DNA of 64,000 nt from Psychroserpens sp. Hel_I_66 (lineage in GTDB: Bacteria; Bacteroidota; Bacteroidia; Flavobacteriales; Flavobacteriaceae): the NCBI RefSeq assembly GCF_000799465.1, contig NZ_JUGU01000001.1, positions 434,001-498,000 on the forward strand, read 5' to 3'. Position numbers and translations under genes: made by a program. This document shows positions 1 through 10,387 of this stretch, piece after piece. Position 1 is the stretch's first letter. Each line of letters starts with the position of its first letter. Below the pieces are notes generated by a model, which made no database searches, was not told the origin of the DNA, and saw only the letters and a list, made by a program, of their open reading frames with translations.

Positions 1-678
1 ACTTGTTGGTCCTGTTCCGTAAGCTGTTACATAAGGTCCTACTGTGTAAAGTCCTCCAGACATATCTACTAGACCATATTGTCCATCGCCTAAATCTGTA
101 ATTTCTACATCCATAGTGTGCGGATTAAAAGCTGGTAAAAAATCATGATAACCGTAAGTTGTTGTTACGCTGTACATGCCTCCAATATCTGAAAAACAAA
201 TTCCGTTAATGGTTATTGTCAATGTTTGAAATTGTCTACCTACTGTAGCATTATTATCTGCCGAAACAATATTTAGAACGAGCACTTTTGGGTTGTCGAT
301 ATCTATATTTTCAGAATAGAAATTGATGTCGAGCGGTGCAAATTCTCTGTTTTCTTCAATGGTAACTGATTGAGAGTTGTTTTCAAAATCAAAATCGGTT
401 CCCAAAACTGCAGTTGAAGTTGGATCAACTTCAAAAGTTACAGTAATACTGGGATTACTTGAAAAATTATTACCGTTAAAAAGTACTACATTTTCGCTAA
501 ATGAGTTGACTGCTCCATCTGTAAGAAAGGCAGGAGAAGCTTCACTGTTACTAAAACCAACCACATATGGTGTATTTGCAAAATCTGCTTCTAATTGTTG
601 CGGATCATCGTCTATACTGCATGAGACCAAAACTCCAACGCTTAGAATTGTCAATAAAATAAATTTAATTTTTTTCAT
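1..678 (-). CDS. SusCD-associated lipoprotein, C-terminus cut by window edge
   Basis: The reading frame runs leftward from an ATG at 678 to base 1 with no stop, so at least 226 residues are present and the 3' end is missing. It starts with a lipoprotein signal peptide (MKKIKFILLTILSVGVLVSC, lipobox Cys at residue 20) followed by an acidic SIDDD stretch typical of surface-exposed Bacteroidetes lipoproteins. Residues about 75-145 look like a Calx-beta or DUF4843-type beta-sandwich (for example GTDFDF, then VTIEENREFAPLDINFYSE). It lies 12 bases after the susD-like gene and is probably the third gene of that operon, acting as an accessory surface lipoprotein that helps capture ligand. The ligand is not evident. 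The family call is tentative; the lipoprotein and operon calls are firm. Confidence 0.75.
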   Translation of the reverse strand, partial: MKKIKFILLTILSVGVLVSCSIDDDPQQLEADFANTPYVVGFSNSEASPAFLTDGAVNSFSENVVLFNGNNFSSNPSITVTFEVDPTSTAVLGTDFDFENNSQSVTIEENREFAPLDINFYSENIDIDNPKVLVLNIVSADNNATVGRQFQTLTITINGICFSDIGGMYSVTTTYGYHDFLPAFNPHTMDVEITDLGDGQYGLVDMSGGLYTVGPYVTAYGTGPTS

Positions 679-690
679 AATCTTTTTTTT

Positions 691-2274
691 TTAGTTAACA
701 TCCCAAAATATAGGATTATCAAATGCGGTATCTACAGTTTGATTGTAAATCCCAACATTTGCTGAATTACCTGTATATTCTGATGTTGGATATAATAATC
801 TAATTGGTCTATTTGGTCTATTGGTAATGTCTGGAAGTGGCATATTACTAGGGAAACCTGTTCTTGTATATTCTATCCAAGTTTCAATACCATTTGTGCC
901 TCCTAAATCAATCCATTTCTGGGTAATGATAGCTTCAAGCTTATTTGAAGTTCCGTCCCAGCCAATACCACTTACATTGTTAGAGTTGCTAATGTATGTT
1001 GAAGCTGCTATTTCTGGAGTAGTGCTTTCATCTAAATCTTCATCATCTGGCGGAGGTAAGAAATCATCTGTATCAACACCTAATCTAACAAATGAGGATA
1101 GAATAGCGCTTTCAAACAAAGACTTAGCATTTCCTGAGGATAGATATCCTTTAAAAATTGCTTCCGACTGCAGAAAAAGTGATTCTGAGGCAGTCATAAT
1201 ATAACCATCTTGTTGAGGAGAAATTAATAAACCAGGACCAATTCTAGAAGGTTGTTCTGAGCCTCCTTGAGTATTTCCTTGAATATCGTCTTGCCCTGAT
1301 CTCGTTGTATACAATCGTTGAAGTCTAGCATCAGAAACGCCATTAGAAGTTCCGTTTAAAAATTCAACTAAATAAGTGGTAGGTCCAGCTCTTAAATTAG
1401 AAAATGTTTGATTACCTGTGATACCAAATGCACCAGGATCATATCCAAATGTTTCTACGAAGGGATTCATTCGATCTAGTTCATCGGAGTATCCAGGGTT
1501 GATGGTAACATCTTCTCCAAAATTTATAAAGCTAGCATTATTGAGTGCCTCAAATTCAGTATTAAAAATTGTTTGAAGTTCTGGATTGGTTTGTGCCACA
1601 TCAGACATACGTAACAATATTCTAAGTTTTATTGTATTTCCAAATTTAATCCATTTTGTCATATTGCCATTCATAATGACATCGCTAGATCCCAAAGGCA
1701 CAACAGTACTTGTATCTGTATTTTGAATTTGAGCTATGGCATCATTGATATCTTCAATTAAAGAGATGTAAACATCCACTTGGTCATCATATTCGGGAAA
1801 TAATAAGTCTGAGCGTTGGTGAATATCTGTAAAAGGAATATCTCCATATAAATCAACTAAATATTGAAAATAGAAAGCTCTATATATTTTAGAAACTCCT
1901 TTGAAATAATCATAATTATCAGGATATTCATTAGTAATGATTTGAGTTAAATTACCTGTTCTAGCCATTAAGTTGTCCCAAATATTATCGTAAAAATCGG
2001 TAGTTAATTGATATTGGAATTCCTCAAAATATGGTGCCTGAACTTGTTGTGCATTGCCAGACCATGTTGCTATCATTGTATTACCTAGACCATTCATTGT
2101 TGATAAAAAGGTTTCTGATGGTACGGTAAACGCGCCTGGTAAAATTACCTCTGGAGGTAATTGGTCTATAGCCACTCCATTAGGATCTTCATTTACAAGT
2201 ACATCGTTACAAGAAAATGTAAGAAATAGCAGTGCCAATGACAGTGTGTATTTTATATTATTTATAGTTTTCAT
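691..2274 (-). CDS. SusD/RagB family nutrient-binding outer-membrane lipoprotein
   Basis: This 527-residue protein has a lipoprotein signal (hydrophobic residues 9-18, lipobox LTFSC with Cys near residue 22) and is alpha-helical in character. It fits the SusD family, probably the SusD-like_2 subgroup: the DPNG motif lies just after the anchor, and segments such as KIYRAFYFQYLVDLYGDIPF are typical. SusD proteins form the lid on the SusC barrel and bind oligosaccharides or peptides on the cell surface. The start lies 4 bases beyond the susC-like stop, so the two are surely cotranscribed. No polysaccharide-degrading enzyme lies next to the pair, so the substrate cannot be inferred; SusD-like_2 pairs are often linked to non-glycan ligands. 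Confidence 0.93.
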   Translation of the reverse strand: MKTINNIKYTLSLALLFLTFSCNDVLVNEDPNGVAIDQLPPEVILPGAFTVPSETFLSTMNGLGNTMIATWSGNAQQVQAPYFEEFQYQLTTDFYDNIWDNLMARTGNLTQIITNEYPDNYDYFKGVSKIYRAFYFQYLVDLYGDIPFTDIHQRSDLLFPEYDDQVDVYISLIEDINDAIAQIQNTDTSTVVPLGSSDVIMNGNMTKWIKFGNTIKLRILLRMSDVAQTNPELQTIFNTEFEALNNASFINFGEDVTINPGYSDELDRMNPFVETFGYDPGAFGITGNQTFSNLRAGPTTYLVEFLNGTSNGVSDARLQRLYTTRSGQDDIQGNTQGGSEQPSRIGPGLLISPQQDGYIMTASESLFLQSEAIFKGYLSSGNAKSLFESAILSSFVRLGVDTDDFLPPPDDEDLDESTTPEIAASTYISNSNNVSGIGWDGTSNKLEAIITQKWIDLGGTNGIETWIEYTRTGFPSNMPLPDITNRPNRPIRLLYPTSEYTGNSANVGIYNQTVDTAFDNPIFWDVN

Positions 2275-2278
2275 TTTC

Positions 2279-5200
2279 TTAAAAATTAAGTTTTACGTTC
2301 ATTGAATAAAATTTGGTTGGTGGTGTTTGGGCATATCCACCAATTCCTGTTCCTATCTCTGGATCATTATAACCTCTATTTTCTTTCGGTAGAAGTACAA
2401 GCACGTTTCTGCCACTTATGCCTATTGATAGACCTTGAATAAATGTGTTTTCTAAAACTTTACTTGGTAGAGCATAACTTAGTGCCACTTCTCTAAGTTT
2501 AAATGCAGTAGCATCAAGCACGAAGTTTTCATCAATACCCGTGAAATCTCCACTTTGAACAAAAGATTGGTATTGTGCATATTGAGAAGGTCCTCCATAA
2601 GATGGTCCTGTAAGCACTGTAGTGTTTTTTTCACCAGAGCCAATAACTGTGGAGTTAGGAAAAATAAAGTGCCCTCTTCCATTTTCCGCAGTAATAAAAC
2701 TACGACCTTGACCTGTTAAGTTATTGTAAATGTTAGAGTAGAATACATGTCCTGTTCTAAAATCTGCAACAGCACTTAATCTAAAACCCTTATAAGTAAT
2801 ATCTGTTCCAAAATTTAAAATATAATCTGGAGTTGTCTTACCAAGAACTTGTAATCCAGAAGCAGTTCTTGGAGAACCATCTGCATTTAAAACGATTCTA
2901 CCTTGGTCATCTCTTTCGTAAGCACTACCTCTAATTAAAGGGAATTCTTGACCTTGAATGGCATAAATACCTGGAGAACCTTGACCAAGAATATCTGCAT
3001 CATCGGTAATTTTTGTAGCAATTGTTTTTTGAGACGCATAACCAAAATTTAAGTTCCATCTTAAATTATCTGTTTTGATTGGGGTTAAACCTAAATCAAC
3101 TTCGTAAGCATTCGTTTCAGTTTTACCGACATTTACACCAGCACTAAACACACTGGTAGCAGATGATACGGAAGCACTTAATATTTGATTGTCATTTGTG
3201 TAAAATGAATAACTACCATCTAGTGTAATTCTTGGAGTTCCTCCACGATACAATAATTCTAAATTTAAATTAGCTTCTATAGTATTAATAAATTCTGGTT
3301 CAATGGCATTATCAAATGTTGAGGATGGAATAATGAATGAATTTATACCTCCTGAATATGGGAAAGCTGCAGGTCTAAAACCTGTATCAAATAAATCATG
3401 AGGACCTAAAGCAGAAATATTTGCAGTCTTTACGTACCCACCAGAAAGTTTCATTCTATGTAGAATGTCCGATTTGATTTCTGGAAACGCTTTTGTAGGT
3501 ATAAATGATGCTCCTGCGGAATAATAAAAGAAACCAATGTCTCCAATCGTTCTTCCAGGAGATTGCAGTCTAGAATCCCATTCTTGTCTTCCTGTAAGGT
3601 TTAAGTATAAATAATCTTTATAACTCAAATCTACATTGGCAAAAACTGCTTGTTGTCTTTGTTTAAAGCTGAAATCTGAAACAGAAATACCGCTAGAAAT
3701 ATTTTCCACCGTATATAATCCAGGAAGCGTTAATATATCTCCTGCTGTTGTTTGAGAAAATCCTTTACTTTCGGTACTATTGAATCCTATCAAAGATTTT
3801 AATTCAATATCCTCTGTTAGTTGATAATTGAAATTAGTAATCAAATCTGTATATAAGGTTCTTGAAGAATTGCTTTGAACACTTAAAGAGGATTGTATAT
3901 CTCTTCCATCTCCGGTTACAGTATATTCGGAAACATAATCATTTGCGTAAATAAAACCTTTACCATTTTGGCTTACGACATTGCTTCTTAAAATGGTACT
4001 GATATTATCATTGAATTGATAAGATAGGTCTGCAGATAAATCTGATCTCGTATTCTCAGAGATACTTCTTTGATTATCCTTAACCCAATATGGACTATTT
4101 GCGAAGGCTGTCCAGTGATCACTGTTACTGCCAGAGTTAAAATCGGTCACATTGATATCACTTGGTAGTTGTGCTAATTGTGAATACACACCACCCAAAC
4201 GAACATTACCGCTATTGTCAAAAATGGTACTTGAAACATTTTGATTTTCACTAGTGTATCTAGCATTTCCCGAGATAGAAAACTTACCAAAGGTTTTACC
4301 AGCACTCAATGCAAAAAAGTCTTTATCAAAAGAATCGTCTGGTATGATACCATCTGTTTTTCTTCTGTTTGCAGATAAGGAGTAAAACCCTTCGCTATCT
4401 CCTCCAGACAATGTAATCGTATTTTGTACAGTAATACCACTATTAAAAAAGTCCTTCATATTGTCTTTTTTAAATTCGTAGGTACTATATGTAAAATCAT
4501 TAAATGTTGGATAAGGCAAACCAGTAGGTTGAATAGAGCCATCATATTCTGGTCCCCAAGACCCTTGGTCAAAAGCATCTATTTCTCCCCAATATCCTTT
4601 ACCATATCTGTCTTGTAATTGAGGTAAAAAAGCAATGTCTTCAATGGTAAGCGTGCTAGATAAAGCAATGTTGAGTTTACCTTGGTTTTTTGTACCTTTT
4701 TTTGTAGTTACAATAATAACACCATTTCCTCCACGAGAGCCATAAAGAGCAGCACCATTAGGACCTTTTATAACGTTAATGGATTCTATAATTTCAGGAT
4801 CTAAATCTGACAGGATTGTTGCTGAAGATATAACATTGTCAATAACCACTAGCGCAGAGTTGGATCCAGATAATGAACGCGTACCTCTTAATAAAATGGT
4901 AGTAGATGGGTTAACACCAGTATTGGTTGTGTTAATCTGTAAACCAGACACTTTACCAGCTAACGATTGTACAGCATCTGGGTTGTTTGCCGAAACAATT
5001 TCTTCGGCTTTTAGATTTTCATAAGCAGTTGTAATTTCATCAGGCTTTCTTTTTATACCTACTGCGGTAACTATAACTTCATCAAGAGCATCTGCATCTT
5101 CCAGCATTGTTACATTTATGGTGTTTGACTCTCCAACTTCAATTTCTTGAGTTTTAAATCCTATATAAGAGAACACTAATTTATCTCCTACGCTTGCTGT

Positions 5201-5389
5201 TATGGAGTAAATACCATCGAAAGATGTTTGAGTTCCTGTAGATGTGCCTTTTACAATTATATTTACTCCAGGAAGTGGAACAGAAGACTGGTCTAAAACG
5301 GTACCTGTAATAATTTTTTCTTGTGCAATTGTAAGTTGCACAGCTAACAAGAGTAATAGCGTTAGCAATTTACTTAGAGTTTTTTTCAT
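2279..5389 (-). CDS. SusC/RagA family TonB-linked outer-membrane transporter
   Basis: The protein has 1,036 residues, normal for SusC. In order: a signal peptide (residues 1-22, ending TIAQ), a carboxypeptidase-regulatory-like beta domain (about 23-98, with GTVLDQSSVPLPGVNIIVKG), the TonB-box-like stretch LDEVIVTAVG, a plug domain (about 115-230, with LRGTRSLSGSNSALVVID and a YGSRGGNGVIIVTTKKG end), then a long beta-barrel ending in MNVKLNF. It imports a large ligand across the outer membrane using TonB energy, with the downstream SusD-like lipoprotein as lid. A sequence resembling the Bacteroidetes -7 box (CAAAGTTC on the plus strand at 5417-5424, one base off consensus) lies 28 bases before the start. 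Substrate unknown. Confidence 0.96.
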   Translation of the reverse strand: MKKTLSKLLTLLLLLAVQLTIAQEKIITGTVLDQSSVPLPGVNIIVKGTSTGTQTSFDGIYSITASVGDKLVFSYIGFKTQEIEVGESNTINVTMLEDADALDEVIVTAVGIKRKPDEITTAYENLKAEEIVSANNPDAVQSLAGKVSGLQINTTNTGVNPSTTILLRGTRSLSGSNSALVVIDNVISSATILSDLDPEIIESINVIKGPNGAALYGSRGGNGVIIVTTKKGTKNQGKLNIALSSTLTIEDIAFLPQLQDRYGKGYWGEIDAFDQGSWGPEYDGSIQPTGLPYPTFNDFTYSTYEFKKDNMKDFFNSGITVQNTITLSGGDSEGFYSLSANRRKTDGIIPDDSFDKDFFALSAGKTFGKFSISGNARYTSENQNVSSTIFDNSGNVRLGGVYSQLAQLPSDINVTDFNSGSNSDHWTAFANSPYWVKDNQRSISENTRSDLSADLSYQFNDNISTILRSNVVSQNGKGFIYANDYVSEYTVTGDGRDIQSSLSVQSNSSRTLYTDLITNFNYQLTEDIELKSLIGFNSTESKGFSQTTAGDILTLPGLYTVENISSGISVSDFSFKQRQQAVFANVDLSYKDYLYLNLTGRQEWDSRLQSPGRTIGDIGFFYYSAGASFIPTKAFPEIKSDILHRMKLSGGYVKTANISALGPHDLFDTGFRPAAFPYSGGINSFIIPSSTFDNAIEPEFINTIEANLNLELLYRGGTPRITLDGSYSFYTNDNQILSASVSSATSVFSAGVNVGKTETNAYEVDLGLTPIKTDNLRWNLNFGYASQKTIATKITDDADILGQGSPGIYAIQGQEFPLIRGSAYERDDQGRIVLNADGSPRTASGLQVLGKTTPDYILNFGTDITYKGFRLSAVADFRTGHVFYSNIYNNLTGQGRSFITAENGRGHFIFPNSTVIGSGEKNTTVLTGPSYGGPSQYAQYQSFVQSGDFTGIDENFVLDATAFKLREVALSYALPSKVLENTFIQGLSIGISGRNVLVLLPKENRGYNDPEIGTGIGGYAQTPPTKFYSMNVKLNF

Positions 5390-5505
5390 ATTTGAGTTTA
5401 TTAAATTAGTCTAAACCAAAGTTCTTAATAAAAAGTTAAGAAACCTATAATTATGACATGTATTTCCTTAAAAAAATGAATTATTCATTTTGACTATTTG
5501 AAAAA

Positions 5506-7197
5506 TTAGAAAGTCGTAGTTAAGCTCAAATGAATTTTGGAATCTGATAATTTGAATTTTTGATTTTCAGTTTTACCGCTTGTGTAATTAAAGCGAAATA
5601 ACCCTGCTTTGGTGAGCAAACCAAAACCAAAACCGTACCCGAATAATTTCTCTTTTTGATTCGTGATTTGATTTTCAAAATAGGCTGCATCAATTACCGA
5701 GTGTACGTAAATGCTATTGTTGAGTTTGTATCTATATTCGGTATTTAAAACAGTGTAGAGGTTGGCAATCAAACTATTTTCCTCAAAACCACGAATAGAA
5801 TTGATACCGCCAAATCGAGGTAGCTCGTTCTCTAGATAAGTTTCGGAAACTAGATATTGACCGCTAATCCTTCCGAAGATACTATTTTTGTCATTGAGGT
5901 TGAAAATCTTAAAAGTATTAAGTGAAAAATCTGATTGACGTTCATCAATTTCCTCATAAGATCTGTTCCCAAAACCTCCAGTTATATCAAACAAGAAATT
6001 TATTGGGAATAGCACTTCATAATTCTGTCTGTTGGTAAAGGTGTAATTTAAAAAGTATTTATTAGAGCTATAGTCTGTAATGAGCAAAGACGGTATGTCT
6101 AATAGATCTGTAGAGTTTACTGCATTGACTCCCGCAGAAATGACGTTTTTACTGTTAATTTGATAATTAAGTTTTGCAGCTTGTGTCACCGTTACAAAAG
6201 ATGTGTCCCTCTTAAAAATGTTCAAGTTTAAATCGAGCCCAACCGGAGAGCTAAATATATATGGCGCGTTCAATTTTAGATCAAATGTCTGCTGATCGCT
6301 TTCGTCGCTTTTGTATAAAAGCCTCAGGGACTCTCCATAATTAAGATTGTTAATGAGGTTTAAATTTAAATATCCGTCAAACTCTATCTTATTTGTTTCC
6401 TCATTAGTGCCAAAGCCCAAAAATCCATCAAACGTGTTGCTCTTGGTTTTTTCGATGTACATATATAATATGGTAGAATCTTGAGTGAATAGTACTTCGG
6501 GATCTCTTATTTGATTTGCAAATGTTAAATCGTTAAAGGCCTTTGTTTTTGCTTTTATTTTTTCTAAACTAAAAACTTGATTGGATTTTATTTTTAGATA
6601 CCTTTTTATAAATGACTTCGGAAACTTTTCATATCCCTTTAAAATCAATTTATCAATTGTTCTAGACTTTGCCTTAGAGACATTCAAGGAACCGGAAAGT
6701 TGGTTGTTGCCTATTTTCTGGATGTTTGTCAAAATGATCGAGCTAAACGGATTACCCTTATTCGCTATTTGGGTATTAATATATTGTAGAGTGGTTTCAG
6801 CTTTTTCAATAGGCACAACTAATGCATTTTCTTTATTCAAAAAACCTGTAGATTTCAATATCGGTAACTCTACCAGATTGTTATGTGAGATGACGATACT
6901 CTCATATTTATTTTTTATTCTGAAATTTGCCATATATGAAGAATCCGTCTTTTTAGAAAACTCCAGTAATTCAGTTTCGATATATCCAATTTTAATGAGT
7001 TGGTTTTTGAGATCATTAACTTCGGTTTCTAACGATGAGTAATCTTCAAACGAAATTTGATATCCTAAAGAATCAATTGTTTTTGTTTCAATTTCCGAAG
7101 AACCTTTGCAGCTTAAATATAAGTTTTGGGAAGTCATCTTGGAAACAAATAACAGAAAAAATAGGGGAGTAAAAAGATGTTTTAATTTTGGCATCAA
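5506..7197 (-). CDS. Omp85-superfamily outer-membrane protein (short BamA/TamA-like)
   Basis: The protein has 563 residues with an N-terminal signal peptide (cleaved near residue 24). Residues about 175-250 resemble a POTRA domain (IDKLILKGYEKFPKSFIKRY, then a charged loop). Residues about 255-563 are alternating beta-strands of a 16-strand-like barrel ending in Phe (LSLTTTF), the usual barrel C-terminus. The segment GGINSIRGFEENS carries the RGF motif of the Omp85 L6 loop, which is the best family evidence. It has fewer POTRA repeats than the essential BamA (5 in most BamA), so it is probably an accessory assembly or transport factor. It stands alone between the Sus operon and the divergent rpsL operon. 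ATG at 7197 is followed directly by a second ATG at 7194; either could be used. Confidence 0.8.
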   Translation of the reverse strand: MMPKLKHLFTPLFFLLFVSKMTSQNLYLSCKGSSEIETKTIDSLGYQISFEDYSSLETEVNDLKNQLIKIGYIETELLEFSKKTDSSYMANFRIKNKYESIVISHNNLVELPILKSTGFLNKENALVVPIEKAETTLQYINTQIANKGNPFSSIILTNIQKIGNNQLSGSLNVSKAKSRTIDKLILKGYEKFPKSFIKRYLKIKSNQVFSLEKIKAKTKAFNDLTFANQIRDPEVLFTQDSTILYMYIEKTKSNTFDGFLGFGTNEETNKIEFDGYLNLNLINNLNYGESLRLLYKSDESDQQTFDLKLNAPYIFSSPVGLDLNLNIFKRDTSFVTVTQAAKLNYQINSKNVISAGVNAVNSTDLLDIPSLLITDYSSNKYFLNYTFTNRQNYEVLFPINFLFDITGGFGNRSYEEIDERQSDFSLNTFKIFNLNDKNSIFGRISGQYLVSETYLENELPRFGGINSIRGFEENSLIANLYTVLNTEYRYKLNNSIYVHSVIDAAYFENQITNQKEKLFGYGFGFGLLTKAGLFRFNYTSGKTENQKFKLSDSKIHLSLTTTF

Positions 7198-7291
7198 GGA
7201 TTCAATTATTTAAATCTAACGCAAAATAGCCATTAAAAATATCTACTTATAAAATTAATTTGAAAAACTTTGCAAAATTAATTGCTTAGTG

Positions 7292-7322
7292 TTTGAATAA
7301 TTCATATTTATTTCTACCTTTG
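7292..7322 (+). promoter_or_regulatory. Promoter of the rpsL ribosomal superoperon
   Basis: TTTG at 7292-7295 and TACCTTTG at 7315-7322 are separated by 19 bases. This matches the Bacteroidetes sigma-ABfr promoter pattern (TTTG, about 19-21 bases, TAnnTTTG). It is the best-formed promoter in the window and sits where a strong promoter is expected, about 45 bases before rpsL. Transcription should start near 7328, within or just before the small hairpin at 7326-7341. Confidence 0.8.
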
Positions 7323-7325
7323 CAG

Positions 7326-7341
7326 CCCTCTAAAGAGAGGG
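7326..7341 (+). promoter_or_regulatory. Six-base-pair hairpin in the rpsL leader
   Basis: CCCTCT (7326-7331), loop AAAG, AGAGGG (7336-7341) form a perfect stem at the predicted 5' end of the ribosomal transcript. There is no T-run, so it is not a terminator. It may stabilise the 5' end or be a regulatory element; which one cannot be told from sequence. Confidence 0.45.
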
Positions 7342-7366
7342 TTTAATATAAATTATATAGAAATAT

Positions 7367-7741
7367 ATGCCAACAATTTCACAATTAGTACGAAAAGGAA
7401 GGACCAAAATAACCAAGAAGAGTAAATCGGCTGCCTTAGATTCGTGTCCACAAAGACGTGGTGTGTGTACTCGTGTTTATACAACGACACCTAAAAAACC
7501 AAACTCAGCAATGCGTAAGGTAGCAAGGGTTCGTTTAACAAACGGAAACGAGGTTAATGCATACATCGGTGGTGAAGGACATAATCTACAAGAGCACTCG
7601 ATAGTATTGGTTAGAGGTGGAAGGGTAAAAGATTTGCCAGGAGTTAGATATCACATCGTTCGTGGTGCCTTAGACACAGCAGGTGTTGCAGGTAGAACAC
7701 AACGTAGATCTAAGTATGGAGCAAAACGCCCTAAGAAGTAA
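7367..7741 (+). CDS. rpsL: 30S ribosomal protein S12
   Basis: S12, 124 residues, the normal length, acts in the decoding centre of the small subunit. The conserved loops [12 protein letters not shown] and [10 protein letters not shown] are intact. Lys is present at the positions where streptomycin-resistance changes usually arise (the Lys of PKKPNSA and that of RVKDLPG), so the gene looks streptomycin-sensitive by sequence. It is the first gene of the str-S10-spc run and is followed 23 bases later by rpsG. Confidence 0.99.
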   Translation: MPTISQLVRKGRTKITKKSKSAALDSCPQRRGVCTRVYTTTPKKPNSAMRKVARVRLTNGNEVNAYIGGEGHNLQEHSIVLVRGGRVKDLPGVRYHIVRGALDTAGVAGRTQRRSKYGAKRPKK

Positions 7742-7764
7742 TTTAAAAACTTTAAGAAGAAGAC

Positions 7765-8241
7765 ATGAGAAAAAGAGCAGCAAAAAAGAGACCGCTTTTA
7801 CCAGACCCAAGGTTTAACGATCAGTTAGTAACTCGTTTCGTTAATATGATGATGTGGGACGGTAAGAAGTCTGTCGCTTTTAAGGTATTCTACGATGCAA
7901 TTGATATTGTAGATTCAAAAAAGACTGACGAAGAAAAAACAGCATTAGAAGTTTGGAAGGATGCATTATCAAACGTTATGCCTCACGTAGAAGTACGTAG
8001 TCGTAGAGTAGGTGGAGCAACATTTCAGATCCCAATGCAGATTCGTCCAGATCGTAAAGTATCAACAGCTATGAAATGGTTGATATCTTACTCAAGAAAA
8101 AGAAATGAAAAATCAATGCCACAAAAATTAGCTGCTGAAATTTTAGCTGCAGCTAAAGAAGAAGGTGCAGCTGTTAAGAAGAGAGTTGATACTCACAAAA
8201 TGGCAGAAGCAAACAAGGCATTCTCTCACTTTAGATTTTAA
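7765..8241 (+). CDS. rpsG: 30S ribosomal protein S7
   Basis: S7, 158 residues, nucleates the 30S head and contacts E-site tRNA and mRNA. It carries the family signature [14 protein letters not shown] near the N-terminus and [14 protein letters not shown] in the middle, and ends AFSHFRF like other S7 proteins. It is the usual partner of S12, with fusA starting 6 bases after its stop, which suggests translational coupling. The leader AAGAAGAAGAC is purine-rich but is not a canonical GGAGG site. Confidence 0.99.
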   Translation: MRKRAAKKRPLLPDPRFNDQLVTRFVNMMMWDGKKSVAFKVFYDAIDIVDSKKTDEEKTALEVWKDALSNVMPHVEVRSRRVGGATFQIPMQIRPDRKVSTAMKWLISYSRKRNEKSMPQKLAAEILAAAKEEGAAVKKRVDTHKMAEANKAFSHFRF

Positions 8242-8247
8242 TAAGAA

Positions 8248-10374
8248 ATGGCAAGAGATTTAAAATACACAAGAAATATTGGGATTGCTGCGCATATTGA
8301 TGCAGGAAAAACCACTACAACAGAGCGTATTCTTTATTATACGGGAGTTTCTCATAAAATTGGTGAAGTACATGATGGTGCTGCAACAATGGACTGGATG
8401 GAGCAAGAGCAGGAAAGAGGTATTACAATTACATCTGCTGCAACAACTTGTACTTGGGTTTTTCCAAAAGAAAATGCTGAGCCTACCGAAGATGCAAAAG
8501 ATTATCATTTTAATATTATTGATACTCCAGGTCACGTTGATTTTACTGTTGAAGTAAATCGTTCATTACGTGTGCTTGATGGTTTAGTATTCTTGTTTAG
8601 TGCAGTTGATGGTGTTGAGCCACAATCTGAAACGAACTGGAGACTAGCAGATAATTATAAAGTTCCAAGAATTGGTTTCGTTAATAAAATGGACCGTCAA
8701 GGATCTAATTTCCTTGCTGTATGTCAGCAGGTAAAAGATATGTTGAAATCAAACGCAGTTCCAATTGTATTGAACATTGGTGATGAGATTGATTTTAAAG
8801 GTATAATCGATTTAGTAAAAAACAGAGCTATTGTATGGCATGATGAAACTCAAGGGGCAACTTTTGATGTTATTGAAATTCCAGAAGAGCTTAAGGCTGA
8901 AGCTAAAAAATATAGAGCACTCTTAATAGAGGAAGTTGCTGGTTATGATGAAAATCTTCTTGAAAAATTCATGGAGGATGAAGATTCTATTACAGAAGAT
9001 GAAGTGCATGCTGCACTTAGAGCTGCTGTAATGGATATGGCAATCATACCAATGATTTGTGGTTCTGCATTTAAAAATAAAGGGGTACAGTTTTTATTAG
9101 ATGCTGTATGTCGTTATTTACCTTCTCCAATGGATAGAGAAAGTGTTGTGGGTGTAAATCCAGATACAGATAAAGAAGAAAAACGTAAGCCAAGTGTAAA
9201 CGAACCTTTTTCAGCGTTAGCTTTTAAAATTGCAACAGATCCTTTTGTAGGTCGTTTAGCATTCTTTAGAGCTTACTCTGGTCGTTTAGACGCAGGTTCT
9301 TATATCTTGAACAACCGTTCAGGTAAAAAAGAACGTATTTCACGTATATATCAAATGCACTCTAATAAGCAAAACGCAATCGATTTTATCGAAGCAGGAG
9401 ATATTGGAGCAGCTGTAGGATTTAAAGACATTAAGACTGGTGATACTATGTCTGATGAAAAGCATCCTATAGTTTTGGAATCTATGGACTTTCCAGATCC
9501 AGTTATCGGTATTGCGGTAGAACCTAAAACAAAAGCAGATGTTGATAAATTGGGTATGGCTCTATCTAAACTAGCAGAAGAAGATCCAACATTTACAGCA
9601 AGAACAGACGAAGCTTCAGGACAGACTATTATTTCTGGAATGGGTGAGCTTCACCTAGATATTATTGTAGACCGTCTTAGACGTGAGTTTAAAGTAGAAG
9701 TTAACCAAGGTCAACCTCAAGTAGAGTACAAAGAATCTATAACCAGAGCTGCAGAGCACAGAGAAGTTTATAAAAAACAATCTGGTGGTCGTGGTAAGTT
9801 TGCTGATATTGTATTTAGGTTAGAGCCTTCAGAAGAAGGTAAACTAGGATTAGAGTTTGTTTCTGAAATTAAAGGTGGAAATGTTCCTAAGGAATTTATC
9901 CCTTCTATAGAGAAAGGTTTCAGAATGGCAATGGTCAATGGTCCTTTAGCAGGATACGAAGTTGATGCGATGAAGGTAACCTTATTAGATGGATCTTATC
10001 ACGATGTGGATTCAGATCAATTATCTTTTGAGCTGGCTGCAAAGCTTGGATTTAAGAATTCAGCTAAAGCTGCGAAAGCGGTAATTATGGAGCCAATCAT
10101 GAAACTTGAGGTAATTACTCCTGAAGAAAACATGGGTGACATTGTAGGTGACTTAAACAGAAGAAGAGGTCAAATGACAAGTATGGGAGATAGAGCTGGA
10201 GCAAAAACTGTAAAAGCAACTGTGCCATTATCAGAAATGTTTGGTTATGTAACTACATTAAGAACATTGTCATCAGGTCGTGCAACATCAACAATGGAAT
10301 TTTCACATTATGCTGAAACTCCTTCTAATATTTCAGAAGAAGTAATTAAAGCAGCTAAAGGCGTAGAAGCTTAA
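8248..10374 (+). CDS. fusA: Elongation factor G
   Basis: This 708-residue GTPase drives translocation of tRNA and mRNA on the ribosome. GTP motifs are visible: P-loop AHIDAGKTT (about residues 16-24), switch [18 protein letters not shown] for G3 and NKMD for G4. Domain II (about 300-400) and the domain IV/V region (with SGGRGKFAD and the C-terminal [17 protein letters not shown]) are complete. In many bacteria tuf follows fusA; here rpsJ follows after 13 bases, the usual Bacteroidetes order, with tuf elsewhere. The str cluster is thereby joined to the S10 cluster. Confidence 0.99.
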   Translation: MARDLKYTRNIGIAAHIDAGKTTTTERILYYTGVSHKIGEVHDGAATMDWMEQEQERGITITSAATTCTWVFPKENAEPTEDAKDYHFNIIDTPGHVDFTVEVNRSLRVLDGLVFLFSAVDGVEPQSETNWRLADNYKVPRIGFVNKMDRQGSNFLAVCQQVKDMLKSNAVPIVLNIGDEIDFKGIIDLVKNRAIVWHDETQGATFDVIEIPEELKAEAKKYRALLIEEVAGYDENLLEKFMEDEDSITEDEVHAALRAAVMDMAIIPMICGSAFKNKGVQFLLDAVCRYLPSPMDRESVVGVNPDTDKEEKRKPSVNEPFSALAFKIATDPFVGRLAFFRAYSGRLDAGSYILNNRSGKKERISRIYQMHSNKQNAIDFIEAGDIGAAVGFKDIKTGDTMSDEKHPIVLESMDFPDPVIGIAVEPKTKADVDKLGMALSKLAEEDPTFTARTDEASGQTIISGMGELHLDIIVDRLRREFKVEVNQGQPQVEYKESITRAAEHREVYKKQSGGRGKFADIVFRLEPSEEGKLGLEFVSEIKGGNVPKEFIPSIEKGFRMAMVNGPLAGYEVDAMKVTLLDGSYHDVDSDQLSFELAAKLGFKNSAKAAKAVIMEPIMKLEVITPEENMGDIVGDLNRRRGQMTSMGDRAGAKTVKATVPLSEMFGYVTTLRTLSSGRATSTMEFSHYAETPSNISEEVIKAAKGVEA

Positions 10375-10387
10375 AACTAAATAGAAA

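Noticed and set aside
377..694. Plus-strand frame of 105 codons near the left edge
   Set aside because: It is antisense to the lipoprotein gene at 1-678, which has a clear signal peptide, lipobox and operon context.
6581..7042. Plus-strand frame of 153 codons
   Set aside because: It is antisense to the Omp85 gene, has no recognisable domain, and its composition follows from the opposite strand.
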